Program-made: the position numbers and the translations under genes
From: Coxiellaceae bacterium UBA1530
GTDB taxonomy: Bacteria > Pseudomonadota > Gammaproteobacteria > Coxiellales > Coxiellaceae
Length of the DNA: 61,381 bases
Direction: 5' to 3'
Assembly: GCA_002323325.1 (NCBI GenBank)
Contig: DCQA01000040.1
Span: 1-61,381 of the forward strand
The notes under the pieces: generated by a model
The model's database searches: none
The model's input: only the letters and a program-made list of their open reading frames with translations
What the model was told of the DNA's origin: nothing
Shown: piece by piece, positions 43,116 through 52,198 of the stretch
How positions within the stretch are numbered: position 1 is the stretch's first letter
Layout: the number at the start of each line of letters is the position of its first letter

Positions 43116-44480
43116 ATGATAGATAATAACCCAATTGAGGAAAAGGACGATAGAAATGCTATAGAATCAGTGCTTGGAGTTAATTTTTCTAAGAAGCCAA
43201 ACAGTCGATTTTTCGTGATGTTTGGGATTATTATTCTGGTAGTTTTTTTTGGTGGTTTTGCACTTTGGTCTTCCTTGGCACCAATAGAGAGTGCAGCTAT
43301 TGCTTCTGGTAAAGTGGTGGTTACGGGCAATCGAAGAACGATTCAGCATTTAGAGGGTGGTATAATTGATCGAATCAATGTTCGTGATGGGGAGAATGTG
43401 CATAAGGGGCAGATACTTGTTTCTCTAGAAAATACACGATCTCATGCAGCATTTAAATTAACGCAAGGCGAGTTGTACCGTTTGATGACTATTGAGGCGC
43501 GATTATCAGCAGAGAGAGATAATGCAAAGTCGATACATTTTAACAAAAAGTTACAAGTTGAAGCAAAGAAGAATAAAACAGTGCTTGAATTGATGAGAGG
43601 ACAAGAAACCATATTTGACACTAATCAAGCCTCCTTTTTGGGAAATATTAGTATTCTAGAACAGCAGATTACTCAGCTTGAAGAGCAAATCAAAGGAGCA
43701 AAGGCACAATTACTCTCTACAATTGAACAGTATGATCTAATCGAAGAGGAAGTAGTTGCAGTCAAAGAGTTAGCAGATAAACGATTGATTGAAAAACCAA
43801 GGTTACTAGAGCTTCAAAGAGCTGCGGCAAGATTACAGGGTGTCAAAGGAGAAACGGTTTCAAAAATTGCAGTTTTGAATCAGAAGATTGGAGAAACTAA
43901 GACCAAGATACACACTATGAAGGCGGATCGTTTAAAAGAGATATTATCACAGCTACGTGACTCCCATCAAAAAATTGCAGATTTAATGAAGAAAGAAATT
44001 ATTGAGGGCGATGTCTTGAGGAAGACTGAGATTCGTTCTCCTCAAGATGGGACGATTGTCGATATGAAGGTACACACGATTGGGGGTGTAATTAAGCCAG
44101 GTGAGACATTGATGGATATTGTCCCTGAAGAGCAGTTAGTGATTGATGCAAGGGTCAGCCCGATGGATATTGATATTGTTCACAAAGGACTCATTGCTAA
44201 AGTGGATTTAATTGCCTTTAAAACAAGAAATACTCCCACACTTCAGGGAGAAGTGGTTGGTGTTTCGGCAGATTCATTTACTGACGAAACGACAGGGGAG
44301 CTTTACTATAAAGCGAAAATAGAGCTTGATGAGGATCAATTAATGAATTTATCAAAATCACAAGAGCTATATCCTGGTATGCCAGTACAGGTTATGATAA
44401 TTACTGACAATAGAACGCTGTTTAATTATTTATTCACTCCAGTCAAAGATAGCTTTGGAAGAGCATTCCGAGAGCAGTAG
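43116..44480 (+). CDS. HlyD-family type I secretion periplasmic adaptor (PrtE-like)
   Basis: A membrane fusion protein of 454 residues that links the ABC transporter to the outer-membrane channel. One N-terminal helix (about 29-54), a lipoyl/barrel start (GKVVVTGNRRTIQHLEGGII), a long coiled-coil hairpin (about 110-295), then RSPQDGTIVDMKVHTIGGVI and the C-terminal barrel with YPGMPVQVMI. These are family features of HlyD/PrtE/AprE. Second gene of the T1SS operon. Confidence 0.93.
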   Translation: MIDNNPIEEKDDRNAIESVLGVNFSKKPNSRFFVMFGIIILVVFFGGFALWSSLAPIESAAIASGKVVVTGNRRTIQHLEGGIIDRINVRDGENVHKGQILVSLENTRSHAAFKLTQGELYRLMTIEARLSAERDNAKSIHFNKKLQVEAKKNKTVLELMRGQETIFDTNQASFLGNISILEQQITQLEEQIKGAKAQLLSTIEQYDLIEEEVVAVKELADKRLIEKPRLLELQRAAARLQGVKGETVSKIAVLNQKIGETKTKIHTMKADRLKEILSQLRDSHQKIADLMKKEIIEGDVLRKTEIRSPQDGTIVDMKVHTIGGVIKPGETLMDIVPEEQLVIDARVSPMDIDIVHKGLIAKVDLIAFKTRNTPTLQGEVVGVSADSFTDETTGELYYKAKIELDEDQLMNLSKSQELYPGMPVQVMIITDNRTLFNYLFTPVKDSFGRAFREQ

Positions 44481-44493
44481 GTAAAATAGAAAA

Positions 44494-45759
44494 ATGACAA
44501 TGACTTCAAAGAAATTAATCGCTGTATGTGTATTGAGTGTATGCATTCCCTCAGTATTTGGTACTACACTACTGGATACCTATCATCAATCCCTAACGCA
44601 TGACTCTCAGTACTTACAAGCTCAAGCGGAATACCTATCAGAGAAAGAAGCAACAAGAGCGGCATGGTCTGCTTTTTTTCCTAGGATCTCTGGTAATGGT
44701 AATTTAGTATCTAATCATACCGATAACGATATCGATTCTTTTGCAGTCAACGGTACTCAAACAATTTTTAATTGGGCTGCAATCAAACGGGTATCTAAAG
44801 CTCAAGCTCAAGTAAGAAAGGCTGTGTTAGATTTGTCAGTCGCACAGCAAGATTTAATGCAAAGGGTGGTTGATCGTTACCTGAATGTGGTTAGAACACA
44901 TGAAATTTACTTACTCACATCGGAGCAAGTACGCTCAGTTGCAAAGCAAATGGAAGCTGTTAAGGAGCGTTACCGATTGCACCATGCAACGATTACAGAT
45001 TTAGATAGAGTTAGGGCTTCTTATGATTTATATCGCTCGCAAAAAGTTACCTCAAAAATACAATTAGATAACGCACGGCAGCAGTTAATAGAGTTAACGG
45101 GACAATTATCCAATATAACCCCCAGATTTAATTCAAAATTTAAATTATTGTACCCATCCCCCAATCAGTTAAGTGTATGGATTGATAAAGTGACTAATCA
45201 AAATCTAGCCATTCAAGCAGCTAGTGAGGGTGTTGCTGTTGCTAAAGCTCAAATCGGGGAGTCTCGAGGAGGCTACTTTCCAAATATAGGTGCCAGAGCT
45301 TCGTATTATCCTACAGAGCCTGAGTATGCTGATGAGCATTTTTTATATGAATTAACGGTTGATTATGATGGATTTCAAGGCGGTGCAATAAACGCTGATG
45401 TGGCTAGTTCAATGGCGTTATATCAAAAAGCTCAGGCAGATAGGAACGGTGTTTATAATAATGCTATCGTGCTAGCAAATAGTGCATTTAGCAGTATCGT
45501 TAGCGGTGTTGACCAGCTTAAGGCAGAAAAAAGAGCAGTGGATTCCAATCAAAGTGCCTTGAATAATACCTGGGAGGGTTATAATGCCGGTAATCAGACA
45601 CTGATGGATGTTTTGGATCAGCAAACGAACTTATTTAATGCGAAAATCCAGTATGTCGCTGGGCGAATACAGTACTTAACAGCTACAAGCTTGTTAGATC
45701 AACAGGCTGGTACATTGAAGCCTGAGACTCTAGAGCACCTTCAGTCATGGCTTAACTAG
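44494..45759 (+). CDS. TolC-family outer-membrane channel of the type I secretion operon
   Basis: A 421-residue outer-membrane efflux protein with a signal peptide (about 1-23, ending SVFG). Two repeats of the OEP domain follow: an N-terminal one with ATRAAWSAFFPRISGNGNLV and a second with GESRGGYFPNIGARASYYP; the tail YVAGRIQYLTATSLLDQQAG is TolC-typical. As the third gene after the ABC and HlyD proteins it probably forms the dedicated exit duct. A distinct TolC-SPOR gene lies 2.4 kb further on. Confidence 0.92.
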   Translation: MTMTSKKLIAVCVLSVCIPSVFGTTLLDTYHQSLTHDSQYLQAQAEYLSEKEATRAAWSAFFPRISGNGNLVSNHTDNDIDSFAVNGTQTIFNWAAIKRVSKAQAQVRKAVLDLSVAQQDLMQRVVDRYLNVVRTHEIYLLTSEQVRSVAKQMEAVKERYRLHHATITDLDRVRASYDLYRSQKVTSKIQLDNARQQLIELTGQLSNITPRFNSKFKLLYPSPNQLSVWIDKVTNQNLAIQAASEGVAVAKAQIGESRGGYFPNIGARASYYPTEPEYADEHFLYELTVDYDGFQGGAINADVASSMALYQKAQADRNGVYNNAIVLANSAFSSIVSGVDQLKAEKRAVDSNQSALNNTWEGYNAGNQTLMDVLDQQTNLFNAKIQYVAGRIQYLTATSLLDQQAGTLKPETLEHLQSWLN

Positions 45760-45844
45760 TTTTAAGTTGTTCTAAATCAACTCTTGTATTGATCGGTTGG
45801 TATATGCTTATGGATTATTCATAAGGATAAATAGAGGTAAAGCT

Positions 45845-46180
45845 ATGGATGGAATGCATGCCTGTAGAAGATTGCAGTACATTCAGTTAATCTCGGAAAT
45901 GCACTGCTTACCAAAGCTGCCCGCTGATCATATCGTGTCAAATTTGGCGGTGATTAATCAAATTGAGAGTGCTAGAGAGATTGGATTAGAGAAGAATTAT
46001 ACTAATGAAAATCAAGCGATTCCGATATCATTAATTTCTAATTTCTTACTGATGGGTAGTTCTATTCTAGAGCTTTTTCAGTCTGTGTTTGTGAGTATTC
46101 ATAGATTTTTTGCATGTATTATCATAATGTTTCGAGACTGGTTGCCTGTATTACAGCAAAATACATCTCATCTTAGCTAA
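45845..46180 (+). CDS. Hypothetical small protein following the type I secretion operon
   Basis: This 111-residue protein matches nothing I know. A polar N-terminal half contains several Cys/His (MHACRRLQ, EMHCLPKLPADH); the C-terminal half has one or two hydrophobic stretches (ILELFQSVFVSIHRFFACII), perhaps a membrane helix. The ATG at 45845 has AGAGG 7 nt upstream; the frame is open further back. It is 85 bp after the TolC gene on the same strand and could be part of that operon. It overlaps the convergent downstream gene by 8 nt. Confidence 0.5.
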   Translation: MDGMHACRRLQYIQLISEMHCLPKLPADHIVSNLAVINQIESAREIGLEKNYTNENQAIPISLISNFLLMGSSILELFQSVFVSIHRFFACIIIMFRDWLPVLQQNTSHLS

Positions 46181-48041
46181 CAAGATGTGCGTTTTTATCG
46201 CAGTTAACGCCCGATGACTTATCGTAAATTTTTCTGTTGACAGAGATGCTTTCTTGAAAAGCAATTCCAACAGAACCTGGCCCAGCATGGATACCTAAAA
46301 CAGGCGATGCTTCGATGATGTGACATGAGTCAATTTTGTCTATTTCCCTATCGACATATCCTTTTATTTCTTTAGCAGCTTCAAAGTTATTACAGTGCTC
46401 TATGATCATTTCATACCGCTTTTTATTATCTAACAATTTATGGATATAACGAATAAATTTATTGGCAAATTGCTTTTTTCCTATAATGAGAGATGAGACA
46501 GATATGCGCTCTTTATTATTAAATGAAAGTATTGGCGTTATTCGAAAGAAGGCAAGAAGTTTTTTTTTCCAGGATGGTATACGCCCACCCTTTACAGCAA
46601 AGCTAAGATCAGGGACAGCAGCATATTGTTTAGTCTTGTTTTGATGTTTGTTTGTTAGATTAACGATATCGTGATGACTGTACCCGGCTTTTTCAGCTTT
46701 GGCAGCAAGGCTTACAATTAAGCCTTGGCCACCACTTATAGTTCCTGCGTCTATAAATGTAGTCAAGTAGTTTTTCGGTGTGTATTGTTGTGCTGCCATA
46801 CGAGAGGCATTAAGAGTACCACTGTGTTTCTCTGGAAGATGTATAGCAATAATAGATCGATAGTGACTACTTAAATATTCATAAGCTCTCTTAAAGTCGC
46901 CAGCTGATGGTTGAGAACTAGTCGGGTGAATATTGTGTTCAAATATTTTTTTATAAAACTGCTTGGGAGATAAAGACAGTTTGTCAGCATAGCTAGATCT
47001 TCCAAAATTAATTCCCAATGGAATAACATGAATATGATATTTTTCAGTAGTCTCTTTGGTAAAATCAGCTGCTGAATCAGTTAAGATGGCAACTTTTTCT
47101 TGCGAATCAGATTGCTGGTGAATCATATCGTCAGCCTTTTCATTTCGGATTCGGCCGAAGCTTCTGCAATACTCAAAGACCTCAGTAGGATTATTGGTAT
47201 GAATATGGAGCTTTGTTTTTTTGTTATGGCCTGCAATGATCAGTGAGCATCCATGTTGTAAAAGTTCGTTACGTAAAATGTCATGATTAATATCTTCACC
47301 CTCTATTAGGCATTCGGTGCAGAATCTATAGCCATCATCAATTGCATGCGCTTCGGGAGGAATGACAATATCAATATCGGATTGTTTTAATATTTTGTAG
47401 TGGTAAAGAGAGCCTTTTAAAAGAAAATCATTGATACCTGTTAAGAAATCAATAAAGCCTTGTGCTCCAGCATCAACGACCCCAGCATGACGACACTCGT
47501 CAAGTTGAGTTGAAGTTTTTTGAAGAGTTTTGTTAGTCTCGTTTAGACTATTTTCCCATAGACTATAAAAGTCAGTTTCATTTTCTGAGCCTGCTAGAAA
47601 AGTATCAGCAAATGTTTTCATTACAGTAAGGATGGTACCTTCCTTCGGTTTTGTTACAGCGCGAGTGGCATAGTCAAAGCCGCATTGTATTGCTATTGCT
47701 GCTTGTTGAGCGTTCCAGGGTAGTGGTATAGATGATTGATTTAATCCAACAAAAAACTGGGCGAATATTGCACCTGAATTTCCTCTTGAACCATTTAATC
47801 CAGCATCACTAACCGTTTCTAAAAGATTAGATAGAGACTCTTCGGTGATCTCTTCTACAGAGATAAGCATTGTGCTGAGTGTTATTGCTAAATTTGTTCC
47901 TGTATCACGATCGGGAACTGGAAAGACATTAATTGCATTTAAGTGCTCTTGGTTATTGATAACAGCTTTTATTCCAGCAATAAAAATACGTATTAGTCTT
48001 TTTTCGTCTACATAACGAACGCGTTGTGATATTTTTTCCAC
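46173..48041 (-). CDS. DAK2-DegV fusion protein (FakA-FakB-like fatty acid kinase)
   Basis: A fusion of 622 residues. The N-terminal DAK2/DhaL domain (1-205; NVFPVPDRDTGTNLAITLS, GSRGNSGAIFAQ) is the ATP-binding kinase fold. The middle part (about 236-318; YRFCTECLIEGEDINH, HIHTNNP) matches the rest of FakA. Residues 325-600 are a DegV/FakB lipid-binding domain (VAILTDSAADFTKET, HPTSSQPSAGDF, HLPEKHSGTLNASR). In Firmicutes FakA and FakB are separate; together they phosphorylate exogenous fatty acids. Here both halves are in one chain. A single gene, convergent with the preceding small protein. Confidence 0.88.
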   Translation of the reverse strand: MEKISQRVRYVDEKRLIRIFIAGIKAVINNQEHLNAINVFPVPDRDTGTNLAITLSTMLISVEEITEESLSNLLETVSDAGLNGSRGNSGAIFAQFFVGLNQSSIPLPWNAQQAAIAIQCGFDYATRAVTKPKEGTILTVMKTFADTFLAGSENETDFYSLWENSLNETNKTLQKTSTQLDECRHAGVVDAGAQGFIDFLTGINDFLLKGSLYHYKILKQSDIDIVIPPEAHAIDDGYRFCTECLIEGEDINHDILRNELLQHGCSLIIAGHNKKTKLHIHTNNPTEVFEYCRSFGRIRNEKADDMIHQQSDSQEKVAILTDSAADFTKETTEKYHIHVIPLGINFGRSSYADKLSLSPKQFYKKIFEHNIHPTSSQPSAGDFKRAYEYLSSHYRSIIAIHLPEKHSGTLNASRMAAQQYTPKNYLTTFIDAGTISGGQGLIVSLAAKAEKAGYSHHDIVNLTNKHQNKTKQYAAVPDLSFAVKGGRIPSWKKKLLAFFRITPILSFNNKERISVSSLIIGKKQFANKFIRYIHKLLDNKKRYEMIIEHCNNFEAAKEIKGYVDREIDKIDSCHIIEASPVLGIHAGPGSVGIAFQESISVNRKIYDKSSGVNCDKNAHLVS

Positions 48042-48115
48042 GAGTGATACCTAGTGTGTTAAAGAGATAAATTTGATCTACTACCGATGGTTAATCATCG
48101 GTCATAGGTTCATGC

Positions 48116-49807
48116 TTAGCTATTTGATATTCTATTGTTGTGCTCATTGTTGAATGTTTTGTTGATGGCTAGTTTTGTTACCCAAGCTCCTTGGTAAGAT
48201 GAGGGGAGTTTCTTTAATGCATCATTTGCTAAAGCTTGGGAATTAAAGTGCCCATAGGCTACCTTATACCAATTACCAGTTTGGGTAATGAAAGCGTTAG
48301 GTTGTTTTATATTACTAATGTACCGTTGAGCGTCACTTTCCTTGTGAGAAGCAAAGAGTTGTATCGTGTAGATGTTTTTAGTGCGTGCTGTCTCCAACGT
48401 CGAGCTGGCCTTAGCTATTTGGCTGTGTTGAGATTTATTAGCTGAAAAAGACGGCTGTGAGGTAGGGTTGGATTGACTATCAATTTTGAGTAATTCACTA
48501 AAGATAATTTTTTTCTTCAGCCAGTTACTGATAGTTTGTAGGCTTTCAGTGCTTAAAGTTCCAGCACTTTCTTGAAGCTCTATTAATTGGCCAAGATAAG
48601 CATATTGATCAGAGACGTGTGTTTGCTTGCTTGAATAAAGTTGAGAAATACTGGATAGAACGTCTTCGATATCTTGTGTTCCGACCTGGTATCCTGCTTG
48701 AGTTGCCTCAAGGGATCGCTGTGCAGAAATAACACCTTGTTGATCAGCTTTGACCTTACTGATGTTTGCATTAACACCCAAGAAGGAGTTACGTGTATTT
48801 TGAACTGTTTGTCGATATTGGTATTCAAGCGCACCAGTTTGTGTCACGTAATCATACCTTGCTTGTCGAGTGTTTGCATAAACAAGCCCGCCTTGAAATG
48901 GATAGTAGTCGACAGTGAGGGCGAGTGTGTTGGAGTCTTTGCTTTTGTTATCTGGTGCTGCCCAATCATGCAAAGCGGCTGCAGTACCAAAGACAGTTGG
49001 TGTGGCACCACCAGCTTCAACTCTGATATCTTGTTTAGCAGCTAGAGTGATATATTGTTGGCTTTGTAACGTGTAATTTTGCTTTATGGCTAATTTGACC
49101 CATTGATCCAAGTTATTAGGCTTTGGTGTCAATAGAGGGATGCTGGATTTAATGCCTTGAAGCGTTTTATATCGATGATTTGTCATAACGGCAAGTGCTT
49201 CGATATTGTCACGCAACGTATTCTGGTCGGCAATCAGCTGGGCTGCTTGGGCATCATAGCTGGCTTCAGTGGTATAGACATCTACACTTGAAATTAGGCC
49301 AACTTTGTATTTTTGTTGGTTAGTTACTAATTGGTTGTAGAGTTCTCTCTTGTAAGCTTTGTCGTAGATAACGGTCTCAGCGGCGATCATGACGTCAAAA
49401 TAAGCGCTAGCGGTGCTTTCCATTAAGCTTTGTTGAGCGGCAAAATAGGTTGCAGTGGCAGCCTTTACAGAGTAGCTAGACTCTTTTATACCCATCCACG
49501 CAGCGACATTAAATATCTGTTGGGTAAGAGCTATCGAAGCATTGCTGGTGTCTGTGTGTTTGTCAGCATTATCGGTTCTTTGGTTCTTCTGACTGTAATT
49601 ATATTCTGTTTGAATGGAGGGCAGATACAAGGCTCTGGCAATGTGAAGATTTTCTTTTGCAGACTGCCAGGTTGAAATTGCTTGTTGGTATGTCTGGTCA
49701 TTTTGTAACGCATCTTGATAAACCTGCATCAGATCTTCTGCATAAGTGCTGGATATGAGTAGGCAAATAGAAAATGTAATAGTAAGGCTGCGAATAACGT
49801 TAAACAT
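48116..49807 (-). CDS. TolC-family outer-membrane protein with C-terminal SPOR domain
   Basis: A 563-residue fusion. A signal peptide (1-23, ending STYA) and a TolC/OEP region (24-435; DQTYQQAISTWQSAKENL, LYLPSIQTEYNYSQ, PFQGGLVYANTRQARYDYVT) resemble the channel of the T1SS operon. A linker is followed by a SPOR domain (about 478-550; YTIQLFASHKESDAQRYISN, WYKVAYGHF). In ordinary TolC proteins the C-terminus lies in the periplasm; here it would place a glycan-binding module there. There is no export pump gene beside it. Probably a general efflux/secretion duct with septal or cell-wall anchoring. Confidence 0.88.
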   Translation of the reverse strand: MFNVIRSLTITFSICLLISSTYAEDLMQVYQDALQNDQTYQQAISTWQSAKENLHIARALYLPSIQTEYNYSQKNQRTDNADKHTDTSNASIALTQQIFNVAAWMGIKESSYSVKAATATYFAAQQSLMESTASAYFDVMIAAETVIYDKAYKRELYNQLVTNQQKYKVGLISSVDVYTTEASYDAQAAQLIADQNTLRDNIEALAVMTNHRYKTLQGIKSSIPLLTPKPNNLDQWVKLAIKQNYTLQSQQYITLAAKQDIRVEAGGATPTVFGTAAALHDWAAPDNKSKDSNTLALTVDYYPFQGGLVYANTRQARYDYVTQTGALEYQYRQTVQNTRNSFLGVNANISKVKADQQGVISAQRSLEATQAGYQVGTQDIEDVLSSISQLYSSKQTHVSDQYAYLGQLIELQESAGTLSTESLQTISNWLKKKIIFSELLKIDSQSNPTSQPSFSANKSQHSQIAKASSTLETARTKNIYTIQLFASHKESDAQRYISNIKQPNAFITQTGNWYKVAYGHFNSQALANDALKKLPSSYQGAWVTKLAINKTFNNEHNNRISNS

Positions 49808-49944
49808 GGATTGTCCTTTTGGTCAGCAAGAGGTCCTCTTGCAAATACGTAATGATATGATTCACATAGAATAAATGCTGATATTCTCAATGTAAACCAT
49901 GGACATTATCCTATGAATCTAAGTGAAAGCCAACTTTTTGAAGA

Positions 49945-51228
49945 TTAACTCCAGGTGAAGCGGTCAAATATGTCTAATGTTTGATCAATATCTTGTGGTG
50001 TGTGCGCTAGAGAGATAAATCCTGCCTCGTATGAAGAGGGGGCGAAGTAAATGCCGTGATTAAGCATATGCTTAAAAAATAACTTAAATAAGTCCTGCTT
50101 GGTTTTAGTAATATCTGCATAGGTTTTAGCAGGCGTCGATTGATCTGTAAAATGTATACCAAACATACCTCCAATCGCATGGCCGGATAGTTTTTGTCCA
50201 TGCTTAGATGCTATCGCAGTCATTCCCTTGACTAGTTTCTGTGTAAGTATATTGAGATCTTTGTAGACGGCAGGTGTAAGTTGCTTGAGAGTTGCTAAAC
50301 CTGCGGCCATACTAATCGGGTTTCCTGATAATGTGCCAGCTTGATACACATTCCCCAAAGGTGCTAAATGATCCATCAAGATAGCCTTTCCACCAAGGGC
50401 GCCGATAGGTAGTCCGCCTCCAATGACTTTACCCAAGGTTGTTAAATCAGGTTCTACTGGGTAAAGGGACTGTGCGCCACCAAGCGCAACACGAAAACCT
50501 GTCATGACTTCATCAAAGATCAACAAGGCCCCATTTTGATTGCAAAGCGCTCTGAGCCCTGTTAAAAATTCATGAGTCGGAGTAATGAAATTCATATTTC
50601 CAGCAATCGGTTCAATAATAATTGCTGCTATTTCAGAGCGATGTTGCTCAAAGAGTGATTGTACAGAGTCTAAGTGGTTGTATGTTGCAACCAGAGTGTC
50701 TTGTGCAGTACCAGGTGTGACACCAGCTGAACTAGCAGTTCCCAATGTTAGCGCTCCTGAGCCAGCTTTGACTAAAAAACTATCAGCATGGCCATGGTAG
50801 CAGCCTTCAAATGTAATGATTTTGTTTCGGTGGGTTATACCACGGGCTAAGCGAATCGCGGTCATGGTGGCTTCTGTTCCTGAATTAACTAATCGGCATT
50901 TTTCGATTTGGGGCATGTAAAGCTGGATTTGTTCACTCAGGCGAACCTCTAGCTCGCAGGGGGCACCAAAGCTTAGACCTTGTTGTGCTTGGTCAATAAT
51001 AGCTCGGGTGACTTGTGGGTTATTGTGGCCTAATATCATCGGGCCAAAGGCGCCAACATAGTCAATGTATCGATTATTGTCGCAGTCTGTGAGGTACGCT
51101 CCATTGGCCGACTGAATGAAACGTGGAGTTCCACCAACAGCAGCAAATGACCTGACAGGCGAATTGACACCCCCAGGTAAGGATTGCTGTGCTTCATTAA
51201 AGAGTTGCTGGGATCGTTGAGTGTTCAC
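49945..51228 (-). CDS. hemL: Glutamate-1-semialdehyde 2,1-aminomutase
   Basis: A PLP enzyme of 427 residues forming 5-aminolevulinate in the C5 heme pathway. It shows SPVRSFAAVGGTPRF, VNSGTEATMTAIRLARG, EGCYHGHADSFLVKAGSG, FDEVMTGFRVALGGAQ and the PLP lysine in TTLGKVIGGGLPIGALGG. It diverges from rubredoxin; hemJ lies next to that gene, so two heme-pathway genes are clustered. erpA lies 1.1 kb away, as near hemL in enterics. Confidence 0.97.
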   Translation of the reverse strand: MNTQRSQQLFNEAQQSLPGGVNSPVRSFAAVGGTPRFIQSANGAYLTDCDNNRYIDYVGAFGPMILGHNNPQVTRAIIDQAQQGLSFGAPCELEVRLSEQIQLYMPQIEKCRLVNSGTEATMTAIRLARGITHRNKIITFEGCYHGHADSFLVKAGSGALTLGTASSAGVTPGTAQDTLVATYNHLDSVQSLFEQHRSEIAAIIIEPIAGNMNFITPTHEFLTGLRALCNQNGALLIFDEVMTGFRVALGGAQSLYPVEPDLTTLGKVIGGGLPIGALGGKAILMDHLAPLGNVYQAGTLSGNPISMAAGLATLKQLTPAVYKDLNILTQKLVKGMTAIASKHGQKLSGHAIGGMFGIHFTDQSTPAKTYADITKTKQDLFKLFFKHMLNHGIYFAPSSYEAGFISLAHTPQDIDQTLDIFDRFTWS

Positions 51229-51301
51229 TTGTCAGTCACCTATGAGTTGTGGTATCTAGTGGAATTTGAAAGCGTTAAAAGCTAAATTAAGGGGTAACAG
51301 T

Positions 51302-51466
51302 ATGTCATATAAAAAGTACATGTGCATCTTGTGTGGGTATATTTACGACGAGGAGTTGGGTTGCCCCGAAGATGGAATTGCTCCCGGTACTTTGTGGGAA
51401 GATGTGCCAGAAGATTGGATGTGTCCAGAGTGCGGTGCCATGAAAATAGATTTTGAACTAATTTAG
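51302..51466 (+). CDS. Rubredoxin
   Basis: A 54-residue one-electron carrier with a single Fe(Cys)4 site: CILCGYIYDE and CPECGAMK supply the four cysteines in the standard C-x2-C ... C-x2-C spacing, with GTLWEDVPEDWMCP between. The ATG at 51302 has AGGGG 7 nt upstream; the frame is open from 51266 but the extension is not rubredoxin-like. Its last 9 bp overlap the end of hemJ on the opposite strand. Confidence 0.95.
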   Translation: MSYKKYMCILCGYIYDEELGCPEDGIAPGTLWEDVPEDWMCPECGAMKIDFELI

Positions 51467-51910
51467 GAACCAAAAAATATTTGGCCCCAAGTAAGGTTTG
51501 ATAACGACAAGCAGTACAATGCTGATTAGTAAAATAGTTGGAATTTCGTTGAAAAAGCGAAAAAACCGTTCGGATTTTTGTTGCTGGTCATATTTAAATG
51601 CGCTGACATAATAACCGCATGAAATATGATACACCCACAGAAGTCCTACTAGGAATAGTTTAAGGTGCATCCAATTTAGACCGGCGTAATAGTGATGCTT
51701 GTGGAACAATAATATCGAGCCAAAAACAGTCGTGAGCACAGCTGATGGTGTGGTGATATAATAGTACAGTTTGTGTTCCATGATTTTGAATACATTGGAT
51801 GTTGCTTCATTGCTGTTGCTGGCATGGTAGACGAATAGCCTGGGTAGGTAAAATAAACCAGCGAACCAGCAAACAACGGCGATGATGTGAAGAGCTAGGA
51901 TAAGTTTCAA
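51458..51910 (-). CDS. hemJ: Protoporphyrinogen IX oxidase HemJ
   Basis: A four-helix membrane protein of 150 residues for the penultimate heme step. The N-terminal ALHIIAVVCWFAGLFYLPRLFVYH has the conserved His and the family's hallmark WFAGLFYLPRLFVYH; WMHLKLFLVGLLWVYH holds the second conserved region, and RFFNEIPTILLISIVLLVVIKP closes the fold. Oxygen-independent HemY/HemG genes are not seen here. Its 3' end overlaps rubredoxin. Clustered with hemL. Confidence 0.93.
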   Translation of the reverse strand: MKLILALHIIAVVCWFAGLFYLPRLFVYHASNSNEATSNVFKIMEHKLYYYITTPSAVLTTVFGSILLFHKHHYYAGLNWMHLKLFLVGLLWVYHISCGYYVSAFKYDQQQKSERFFRFFNEIPTILLISIVLLVVIKPYLGPNIFWFLN

Positions 51911-51931
51911 GAATTAACCTCGATGTTTTAG

Positions 51932-52198
51932 TTAGTAGCGTATGGATGATGCTTGAATTCGTACGTTGAATCGATAAGGTGAGGTATGGTTGTTATGGCA
52001 CCAAGGAGCACGCTGCTTATTTTGGTCAATAATACTCATACTCCCATTCGTAAGGCAATTACCTTCGTTCCCCATAATAGATGACTGGCTACTGTGGTAA
52101 AACAGCCAGGCTGCCATCGATAGTATACATAGAATGGCGATGGCTAGTCGTGTATCAGAGTCTGGTTTTCTCATAAAAAGTAATTCAATTTTTTCCAT
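51932..52198 (-). CDS. Hypothetical small membrane protein
   Basis: A possible 88-residue protein with one membrane helix (about 18-36; LAIAILCILSMAAWLFYHSS) and a polar tail containing two Cys (GNCLTNG, PWCHNN) and HTSPYRFNV. The orientation is the same as hemJ, 21 bp upstream of it, so it could be the first gene of a short operon. No Shine-Dalgarno sequence is obvious for the ATG at 52198; an internal Met at residue 9 is possible. I recognise no family. Confidence 0.5.
   Translation of the reverse strand: MEKIELLFMRKPDSDTRLAIAILCILSMAAWLFYHSSQSSIMGNEGNCLTNGSMSIIDQNKQRAPWCHNNHTSPYRFNVRIQASSIRY

Noticed and set aside
46173..48041. Dihydroxyacetone kinase
   Set aside because: DAK2 domain alone would allow it, but the DegV domain and the FakA-type middle part point to a fatty acid kinase fusion.
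48674..49045. 123-residue plus-strand frame in the TolC-SPOR gene
   Set aside because: Antisense to a gene with clear domains; Cys/Ser-rich shadow composition.
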